The notes below the pieces were generated by a model that saw only the letters and a program-made list of their open reading frames with translations, did no database searches and was not told the DNA's origin. The translations under genes and the position numbers were made by a program. This document shows, one piece after another, positions 1 to 4,556 of a stretch of 10,028 bases of DNA (position 1 is its first letter; the number at the start of each line of letters is the position of its first letter). Source of the DNA: UBA5272 sp964393005 (lineage in GTDB: Bacteria; Patescibacteriota; Minisyncoccia; Phycocordibacterales; UBA5272); contig CAYMRR010000015.1 in assembly GCA_964393005.1 (NCBI GenBank), forward strand, positions 1 to 10,028, given 5' to 3'.

Positions 1-2
1 CT

Positions 3-773
3 TGTGAATGTCCTCCAAGTAGACCAAATATGGATTCAAATGGATATTGTTATGCAGATTGTTATCCGGGAGAAAAATGGAATGAAAACACTAGAACTTG
101 CGAATCTTTATGTCCTCCAGGACAGGTATGGGTTAATGAGACAGGTACATGTCTTGATGTAAATGCTCCTCCACAATGTGAATGGCTTGATCCGGGTGAC
201 TTTACTCTAGTAACTTGTGAACCTTTATTCTACCCTTGTATAGATGGTAAAAATTCAGAATTCCGTATTCTTTATAAAGATGGTACTCCATACAAAACAT
301 TGCCAAATGTTACAGTGTATGAAGGTCCTAACAATTTTAGTTGGTCAGAGCTTCAAACTTTCTACAATTATGTTTGTGATGGTGAATTGCCACGAGTATT
401 TCCAGCTTTAGTAAGACCAAAAACTCATTTTGCAGACTTCAATGTTTCAGCTTCTAGAGTAAAAGCTGGATCAGAAATAAATCTTTCTTGGACTATAGAG
501 CTACCTAATAATTCTTGTAAAATAGTAGGGACTTCTATAGAGACAGGAGAAGTAGTCTTTTCAAGTGAAAATGTTACAAATATAAAGAATAATCTTACAC
601 GAGCAGCAGACAATAGCACAAAGTATAGACGAGTCAGTAGTTATAAAGACTTGATGAATAAATACTATGTAATAAATACTTCTACTAGATTTACAGCAAG
701 TTGTTCTACCTCAGACTTAGGATATACTCAGCTTATAAGAGATGTCTATGTAATAGATGAGGCTGATAGATAA
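3..773 (+). CDS. Cys-rich, Ig-like surface protein (3' part)
   Basis: The reading frame is open to the left edge, so only the last 256 residues are seen and the true start lies outside; the ATG at 30 is internal. The visible N-terminal part holds three tandem 17-residue units, each spanning 14 residues from Cys to Cys (residues 3-16, 20-33, 37-50). Copies 2 and 3 fit C-x-P-G-x2-W-x3-T-x-T-C and copy 1 is degenerate. A middle section with further cysteines (C59, C72, C79, C125) follows. A C-terminal stretch (about 146-235) reads like the Ig-like domains of Parcubacteria surface proteins: FNVSASRVKAGSEINLSW, then a C..C pair (C172, C234) with an NTSTRFTASC strand. No membrane anchor is visible. 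The even spread of cysteines suggests an exported, disulfide-bonded protein, which is inference. The specific function is not recognised. A strong terminator follows. Confidence 0.75.
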   Translation, partial: CECPPSRPNMDSNGYCYADCYPGEKWNENTRTCESLCPPGQVWVNETGTCLDVNAPPQCEWLDPGDFTLVTCEPLFYPCIDGKNSEFRILYKDGTPYKTLPNVTVYEGPNNFSWSELQTFYNYVCDGELPRVFPALVRPKTHFADFNVSASRVKAGSEINLSWTIELPNNSCKIVGTSIETGEVVFSSENVTNIKNNLTRAADNSTKYRRVSSYKDLMNKYYVINTSTRFTASCSTSDLGYTQLIRDVYVIDEADR

Positions 774-797
774 AACTGTAAAAAAACTTAGAAAATA

Positions 798-828
798 AAA
801 TAAAATCACCTACTAGGTGATTTTATTT
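798..828. terminator. Hairpin terminator after the surface protein gene
   Basis: A perfect 13-bp inverted repeat (798-810 pairs with 816-828) surrounds the 5-nt loop TACTA. The core is AATCACC / GGTGATT. A T-rich tract follows on the + strand and an A-rich tract precedes it, so it could also stop transcription from the right on the - strand. It separates the surface protein gene from the ribosomal unit. Confidence 0.8.
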
Positions 829-855
829 GACTTTATTCTTTATTTTTGCTAATAT
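827..855 (+). promoter_or_regulatory. Sigma70-type promoter of the ribosomal protein unit
   Basis: A -35 box TTGACT (827-832) is separated by exactly 17 nt from a -10 box TAATAT (850-855). A TGC just before the -10 (847-849) makes an extended -10. Transcription would start near 862, leaving an untranslated leader of about 62 nt before rpsS. The -35 overlaps the last bases of the preceding terminator stem. It is the best promoter match I found in the window, and it explains how rpsS can be the first gene of a unit without the usual upstream S10-operon genes. Confidence 0.7.
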
Positions 856-924
856 TCATTGCGATGATAAATCTATTATTTAACTTTAAATAAGTTAATC
901 TGTTTGATTTATTAAAAATTTTTT

Positions 925-1266
925 ATGACAAGATCAGCAAAAAAAGGACCATATGTAGACGAGAGAGTGTTAAAAAAAGTTCTCGGTAAAAAACCTGAAG
1001 AAACAGGAGTTATTAAAACATGGATTAGATCATGTGTTATCTCTCCTGAAATGATAGGTTTTACTTTTGGAGTTTACAATGGTAAAACTCATATCGAAGT
1101 TTTAGTTAGTGAAGATATGGTAGGGCATAAGCTCGGTGAGTTTTCTCCAACTCGCAAATTTATTAGACATGGAGGAAAAATGCAGAAAGAGCTCGACCAA
1201 AAAGCTAAGCAGGCAGAAATCGATGCTGCAAAAGCTGCTAAAGCTACAGGAGTTTCTAAAAAATAA
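925..1266 (+). CDS. rpsS: 30S ribosomal protein S19 (uS19)
   Basis: S19 sits in the head of the small subunit, where with S13 it contacts the A-site region. The 113-residue protein has the family hallmarks: MTRSAKKGPYVDE at the start, then IKTWIRSCVISPEMIGFTFGVYNG and the C-terminal HKLGEFSPTRKF..HGGK. It is longer than the usual roughly 92 residues because of an Ala/Lys-rich tail (about residues 88-113). The ATG follows an AT-rich leader with no Shine-Dalgarno sequence. It is the first gene of the unit; in most bacteria rplB comes directly before it, but here there is a terminator and a promoter. The next gene, rplV, starts 75 nt later, the widest spacing within the unit. Confidence 0.97.
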   Translation: MTRSAKKGPYVDERVLKKVLGKKPEETGVIKTWIRSCVISPEMIGFTFGVYNGKTHIEVLVSEDMVGHKLGEFSPTRKFIRHGGKMQKELDQKAKQAEIDAAKAAKATGVSKK

Positions 1267-1303
1267 TTATAAATCAAAACAATTAAATATAGGTTTCCAA
1301 TCA

Positions 1304-1321
1304 ATTATTTCTTAAAATAAT
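1304..1321 (+). repeat. AT hairpin in the rpsS-rplV spacer
   Basis: A 7-bp inverted repeat (1304-1310 with 1315-1321) surrounds the loop CTTA, just before the purine-rich ribosome-binding region of rplV. The stem is entirely A-T and has no following T-run, so it is unlikely to terminate transcription. It could be an mRNA processing or stability element, or chance in AT-rich DNA. Confidence 0.25.
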
Positions 1322-1327
1322 GAGGAC

Positions 1328-1331
1328 AGGA
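1328..1331 (+). promoter_or_regulatory. Possible Shine-Dalgarno site of rplV
   Basis: AGGA lies 10 nt before the rplV ATG, inside the purine-rich stretch GAGGACAGGA (1322-1331). It is the only recognisable Shine-Dalgarno-like site among the ribosomal genes here; the other leaders are almost pure A and T. Confidence 0.4.
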
Positions 1332-1341
1332 AAATAAAAAT

Positions 1342-1671
1342 ATGAAAGCAACATTATCAAATTATAGACAAGCACCAAGAAAAATGGCTCTAATCTCAGA
1401 GCTTATTCGTGGTAAAACAGTAAAAGAAGCAAGGATTATTTTAAATAGACTTATTAAAAGAGGTTCTCTTCCAATGCTTAAATTATTGGATTCTGCTGTA
1501 GCTAATGCTAAAGAAAACAACAAAATCTCAAATGTTGAAGATTATATAGTATCTACTTATGTAAATAAAGGTCAAGTTTTAAAAAGATGGAGACCTAGAG
1601 CTATGGGTAGAGCTTTTCCTATTCATAAGCATACTAGCAATATAGTTATAGAGCTTAAACCAAATAATTAA
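1342..1671 (+). CDS. rplV: 50S ribosomal protein L22 (uL22)
   Basis: L22 lines the nascent-peptide exit tunnel of the large subunit. The 109 residues match the family's normal length and pattern. There is an N-terminal RQAPRKMALISELIRGKTV (family SPRKARLVADLIRGK), a central DSAVANAKENN (family SAIANAENN), and the tunnel hairpin and C-terminal strand KRWRPRAMGRAFPIHKHTSNIVIEL. The start is fixed by the conserved N-terminus and the AGGA upstream. The gene ends 7 nt before rpsC, so the two are clearly cotranscribed and perhaps translationally coupled. Confidence 0.97.
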   Translation: MKATLSNYRQAPRKMALISELIRGKTVKEARIILNRLIKRGSLPMLKLLDSAVANAKENNKISNVEDYIVSTYVNKGQVLKRWRPRAMGRAFPIHKHTSNIVIELKPNN

Positions 1672-1678
1672 TAAAATT

Positions 1679-2389
1679 ATGACACATATAGTAAATCCAT
1701 ATTCACATAGATTAGGCATTATCAGAGGTTGGAGATCTCGCTGGTTTGGTAATAAAAATAATTTTACTACAAATCTTAAAGGAGATGTTCTTCTTAGAGT
1801 ATTTTTAGATAAAAGACTTCGAGGAATGTATGTAGCTGAAGTAGAAATAGAAAGAAGTCAAAAAGAATTTCGTGTAGCTATACACACTTCAAGACCAGGT
1901 ATGATTATTGGAAGAGGTGGTGATGGTATAGAAAAACTAAGAAAAGATATTCTTAAAGAAATGAAGAGAAATGGAGTAGAGTTTCCTCCAAATTTCAAAC
2001 TTGATATTATCGAAGTACCAAATCCAGAAGCTTCAGCAGCTATAGTAGCTCAAATGGTGTCTGAGCAATTAGAAAGAAGAATTCCTTTCCGAAGAGTTCT
2101 TAAAAGTACTATAGAAAAAGTAATGATGAATAGAGATGTTCTCGGAGCAAGAATATCTGTAGCAGGAAGGCTTGGAGGTGCCGAAATGGCAAGAAAAGAA
2201 CAAATCCGAAAAGGAAGTATTCCTCTTCAGACTCTTAGAGCAGATGTAGACTTTGCTAAAGAAAAAGCTTTTATGTCTTACGGTACTATTGGTATTAAAG
2301 TTTGGATTTATAGAGGTATGAAATATTCCAAAGATGCTCATACAAAGCCTTATTCTAGTGTCAATGAAGAGGTCGCTAATAAAAAATAA
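1679..2389 (+). CDS. rpsC: 30S ribosomal protein S3 (uS3)
   Basis: S3 forms part of the mRNA entry channel of the small subunit, together with S4 and S5. The 236-residue length is ordinary. The N-terminus reads NPYSHRLGIIRGWRSRWF. The KH type 2 RNA-binding domain carries RPGMIIGRGGDGIEKLR (about residues 73-89), with a GRGG loop as the GxxG signature. The C-terminal domain shows SVAGRLGGAEMARKE followed by IPLQTLRADVDF and YGTIGIKVWIYRG. The start codon lies in TAAAATTATG, a ten-base context shared exactly with rpsQ and rplN. rplP follows after only 23 nt, leaving no room for another gene. Confidence 0.98.
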   Translation: MTHIVNPYSHRLGIIRGWRSRWFGNKNNFTTNLKGDVLLRVFLDKRLRGMYVAEVEIERSQKEFRVAIHTSRPGMIIGRGGDGIEKLRKDILKEMKRNGVEFPPNFKLDIIEVPNPEASAAIVAQMVSEQLERRIPFRRVLKSTIEKVMMNRDVLGARISVAGRLGGAEMARKEQIRKGSIPLQTLRADVDFAKEKAFMSYGTIGIKVWIYRGMKYSKDAHTKPYSSVNEEVANKK

Positions 2390-2412
2390 TTTATTAATTT
2401 AATTTTAAAACT

Positions 2413-2835
2413 ATGTTATTTCCTAAAAAAGTAAAACATCGTAAATGGCAAACAGGTAGAGCTTCTCTTGCTAAAAGATCTAGCCCTGAAATAAAAGGAA
2501 TCAATATTGATTTTGGTTCTTATGGTCTAAAAGCTGTTACTAGTAAAAGAGTTACTAGTAATCAAATCGAAGCTGCTAGAAGAGCTATGGTTCGTTATGC
2601 AGGGAAAACTGCAAAATTCTGGATTAGAATTTTCCCAGATAGACCTTATACTAGAAAAGGTGCCGAAGTACCTATGGGTAAAGGAAAAGGAGATCCAAAA
2701 GGTTATTGTTTTGAAGTAAAACCTGGAAGAATAATTTTTGAAATAGATGGGGTAAGTGAAGCTGTGGCTAGAGAAGCTTTAAGAAAAGCTGGCACAAAAC
2801 TTCCAATTAAAACAAAAGTTGTAGCTAGAGTGTAA
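2413..2835 (+). CDS. rplP: 50S ribosomal protein L16 (uL16)
   Basis: L16 binds near the peptidyl-transferase centre and the A-site tRNA elbow. The 140 residues carry the usual MLFPKKVKHRK start, then SYGLKAVTSKRVTSNQIEAARRAM, WIRIFPDRPYTRK, MGKGKG (88-93), the VKPGRIIFEI strand and the LPIKTKVV end. The residue just before MGKGKG is proline (P87). In E. coli that position is Arg81, the residue hydroxylated by YcfD/RoxA. An 11-nt direct repeat (2536-2546 and 2551-2561) encodes the VTSK-RVTSN doubling. In most bacteria rpmC (L29) comes next, but here rpsQ follows after a 42-nt AT-rich spacer. Confidence 0.97.
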   Translation: MLFPKKVKHRKWQTGRASLAKRSSPEIKGINIDFGSYGLKAVTSKRVTSNQIEAARRAMVRYAGKTAKFWIRIFPDRPYTRKGAEVPMGKGKGDPKGYCFEVKPGRIIFEIDGVSEAVAREALRKAGTKLPIKTKVVARV

Positions 2836-2877
2836 AACACTTGAAAACTCTAGTAAAATAAGTTAATATATAAAATT

Positions 2878-3121
2878 ATGAATAAACAAATAATCACCAA
2901 ATCACCAAAGAAAATAGACGGAATAGTAGTATCCGATAAAATGGATAAGACTGTAGTAGTAAATTCTCAAAGGTTTGTTAAACATAAAAAATACGGTAAA
3001 TACTATAAAATTGATAAGAAATACAAAGCTCATGATGAGAATAATGAATATAAAATAGGTGATAAAGTGACAATAGAAGAAACCAAACCTATTTCTAAAA
3101 ATAAAAGTTTTAAAGTTCTCA
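2878..3121 (+). CDS. rpsQ: 30S ribosomal protein S17 (uS17), cut by assembly gap
   Basis: S17 is a primary 16S rRNA-binding protein with an OB-fold. Residues 1-81 are present before the gap: GIVVSDKMDKTVVV, the RFVKHKKYGKYYK loop, KAHDENNEYKIGD and the terminal strand VTIEETKPISKNKSFKVL. These match the whole family core, so only a short basic tail is missing. It has roughly ten residues more at the N-terminus than the shortest S17s. Reading straight through the 10 N gives a meaningless ending (a few residues, then TGA), because the gap length is arbitrary. The real tail may be encoded at about 3198-3227, where another frame reads NIKIKKRD and stops. The start context TAAAATTATG is shared with rpsC and rplN. 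Confidence 0.93.
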
Positions 3122-3131
3122 NNNNNNNNNN
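3122..3131. other. Assembly gap (10 N)
   Basis: Ten undetermined bases join two contigs inside the 3' end of rpsQ. The round number suggests a placeholder, so the true distance and the reading frame across it are unknown. Confidence 0.97.
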
Positions 3132-3227
3132 AATCCTCATTATGCCGTGATTGCTGCCGATACCTTGTATAACGAGGGATGGGATCCCGAAGGACAAAAA
3201 AATATAAAGATCAAAAAAAGAGATTAA
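3132..3227 (+). other. Post-gap open fragment with foreign-looking 5' part
   Basis: From the gap to TAA at 3225-3227 one frame stays open for 31 codons. The first 63 nt (3132-3194) are 31/63 G+C by my count, far above the AT-rich surroundings, and encode NPHYAVIAADTLYNEGWDPEG, which resembles no part of S17. The last 30 nt switch back to A/T-rich sequence encoding a basic end, KNIKIKKRD, that would suit the tail of S17. The simplest reading is that the GC-richer stretch is a misassembled read end placed within rpsQ and that the final codons are the real rpsQ 3' end. A true insertion is less likely. I do not recognise the encoded peptide. Confidence 0.5.
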
Positions 3228-3245
3228 TAAATTAATTATAAAATT

Positions 3246-3626
3246 ATGTTACAAGCAGGATCAAATGTAAAAATCACAGATAACTCAGGAGCTAAAATGG
3301 GTAGAATTTTTAAAGTCTTAGGAGGCTCTAAAAGGAGATATGCTTCTATTGGTGATTTGGTATGTCTATCTGTAAAAGTGGCTGAGCCTAGAAAGCAAGT
3401 CAAAAAGAAAGACATTGTTTACGGTATAGTAGTAAGAACTTCTAAAGAATTTAGAAGAAAAGATGGATCATATATTCGTTTTGATGATAATGCAGTAGTA
3501 CTAGTAGACAAGGTTAAGAAAATTCCAAAAGCTACACGTGTTTTTGGTCCTATTCCAAAAGAAATTTCTGAGGCTAAAAATGAAAATATGAGAAAAATTG
3601 CCACCATGGCACCAGAAGTTATTTAA
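3246..3626 (+). CDS. rplN: 50S ribosomal protein L14 (uL14)
   Basis: L14 lies at the subunit interface and takes part in intersubunit bridges; it is also the usual docking point of the silencing factor RsfS. The 126 residues follow the family closely: the N-terminal SNVKITDNSGAKMGRIFKVLGG, then the barrel strands DLVCLSVKVAEPRKQVKKKD and VYGIVVRTSKEFRRKDGSYI, then FDDNAVVLVD and the C-terminal ATRVFGPIPKEI. A few residues extend the C-terminus (typical length about 122). The start is the conserved MLQ/MIQ methionine, preceded by the leader TAAAATT and no Shine-Dalgarno. It lies 18 nt after the stop of the post-gap fragment. Confidence 0.97.
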   Translation: MLQAGSNVKITDNSGAKMGRIFKVLGGSKRRYASIGDLVCLSVKVAEPRKQVKKKDIVYGIVVRTSKEFRRKDGSYIRFDDNAVVLVDKVKKIPKATRVFGPIPKEISEAKNENMRKIATMAPEVI

Positions 3627-3670
3627 TGAAATAAAGATTAGTCTTTTAGTTTAAATATTAAAATAAATTT

Positions 3671-3889
3671 ATGAAAGTAAAAAAAGGAGATAAAGTAAAA
3701 ATATTGGTAGGAAAAGACAAAGGTAAAACAGGTGTTATTGAAAAAGTTTTTCCTAAATCAAATAAAGTGGTGGTAGAAGGAATAAATTTGGTAAAAAGAC
3801 ATTTAAGACCTAAAAAAGAAGGAGAATCTGGAACTATTGTCGAAGTTTCTGCTCCTGTCGATGCAAGTAATGTCAAAAAGATAGACTAG
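3671..3889 (+). CDS. rplX: 50S ribosomal protein L24 (uL24), short form
   Basis: L24 starts large-subunit assembly by binding the 5' end of 23S rRNA and sits near the tunnel exit. The KOW motif is clear at the N-terminus: KKGDKVKILVGKDKGKTGVI (residues 4-23). It is followed by VFPKSNKVVVEGINLVKRH and the IVEVSAPVDASNV strand. At 72 residues it is clearly shorter than the usual roughly 100. It stops just after the SNV strand, so the C-terminal basic hairpin normally present is absent. The stop is TAG and the flanks look intact, so this is probably a natural short version rather than a frameshift. rplE begins 14 nt later. Confidence 0.95.
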   Translation: MKVKKGDKVKILVGKDKGKTGVIEKVFPKSNKVVVEGINLVKRHLRPKKEGESGTIVEVSAPVDASNVKKID

Positions 3890-3903
3890 TTTAATATAAA
3901 TAT

Positions 3904-4470
3904 ATGGCAAAAGAAGTTAAAAAAATTGTATATAGCGTAAAAGAAAAAAATGATTCAGCTTTTGATTTGATGAAATCTGAATTTAATTATAAAAACAAAC
4001 TTGAAGCTCCAAAGCTTTCTAAGATTACTGTTTCTGTAGCTACTGGTAGAGCAATGAAGCAAGATAAAAAGAAAAATGAATTTGTTATAGAAAGGCTTAC
4101 AAAGATAGTATCTCAAAGACCAGTAGAAACTTTAGCTAGAAAATCTATAGCTTCTTTTAAAACTAGAACAGGAGATAAAATAGGAGTAAAAGTTACTCTT
4201 CGTGGAGCAAGAATGTACGCTTTTCTTGAAAAACTTTTAAATGCTTCCCTTCCTAGAACCAAAGACTTTAGAGGTATAAAAAGATCTTCTATCGACGAAA
4301 TGGGAAACCTTACTTTTGGTATTAAAGAGCATACTATTTTTCCAGAAATTCATGATGAAGAATTAAAAGATATTTTTGGTATGGCTATCACCCTTACTAC
4401 TACAGCCAAATCAGAAAAAGAAGCTTTACGTTTTTTTGAAATTTTGGGTATTCCTTTTAAAAAAGACTAA
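3904..4470 (+). CDS. rplE: 50S ribosomal protein L5 (uL5)
   Basis: L5 binds 5S rRNA in the central protuberance and contacts the P-site tRNA. The 188-residue length is normal. Recognisable blocks are APKLSKITVSVATGRA (family P.i.KI.lN.GvG), LTKIVSQRPVETLARKSIASFKTR (family TGQkPv.TkAkkSIA.FK.R), IGVKVTLRGARMYAFLEKLLNASLPRTKDFRG and GNLTFGIKEHTIFPEI. The last gene of this ribosomal unit is followed 17 nt later by a hairpin terminator. In the common spc operon rpsN, rpsH and rplF would come next; they are not here. S8, the usual autoregulator of the spc operon, is therefore not encoded in this unit. Confidence 0.97.
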   Translation: MAKEVKKIVYSVKEKNDSAFDLMKSEFNYKNKLEAPKLSKITVSVATGRAMKQDKKKNEFVIERLTKIVSQRPVETLARKSIASFKTRTGDKIGVKVTLRGARMYAFLEKLLNASLPRTKDFRGIKRSSIDEMGNLTFGIKEHTIFPEIHDEELKDIFGMAITLTTTAKSEKEALRFFEILGIPFKKD

Positions 4471-4487
4471 GCTTAAACAAACCTTAG

Positions 4488-4519
4488 AAAAACACCAACT
4501 TTAAAAGATGGTGTTTTTT
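4488..4519 (+). terminator. Rho-independent terminator of the ribosomal unit
   Basis: A 10-bp inverted repeat AAAAACACCA (4488-4497) / TGGTGTTTTT (4509-4518) with an 11-nt loop runs directly into T residues (to 4519). It closes the rpsS-rplE unit, so the downstream recG needs its own promoter. Confidence 0.85.
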
Positions 4520-4533
4520 CGTATTTTATAAAA

Positions 4534-4542
4534 TGCTATACT
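4534..4542 (+). promoter_or_regulatory. Extended -10 element for recG
   Basis: TGCTATACT contains the extended -10 TGn followed by TATACT (4537-4542). No good -35 box is visible 17 nt upstream, where the terminator T-run lies; extended -10 promoters can work without one. Transcription would start near 4549, only about 8 nt before the chosen recG ATG at 4557 and downstream of the alternative ATG at 4533. Confidence 0.5.
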
Positions 4543-4556
4543 TTCTTATAAGATAT

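Noticed and set aside
774..924. tRNA, small RNA or riboswitch in the spacer before rpsS
   Set aside because: Beyond the terminator and promoter I found no cloverleaf or conserved aptamer pattern.
2069..2341. Open frames on the - strand inside ribosomal genes and elsewhere (for example 425-619, 3658-3876, 5852-6049, 8488-8718)
   Set aside because: They lie entirely inside well-supported + strand genes, show no family resemblance, and look like shadows of A/G-rich codon use.
3132..3150. S17 ending ILIMP read straight through the N run
   Set aside because: The gap length is arbitrary, so the frame after it is not meaningful, and the ending does not fit S17.
3636..3650. Small inverted repeat AAAGA/TCTTT between rplN and rplX as a terminator
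   Set aside because: The stem is only 5 bp without G/C strength or a proper T-run, and the gene order shows one continuous unit.
4533..4556. Upstream ATG adding eight residues to recG
   Set aside because: It lies inside the putative extended -10 (4534-4542), and the extra residues MLYFLIRY are not part of the RecG family start. The ATG at 4557 fits better.
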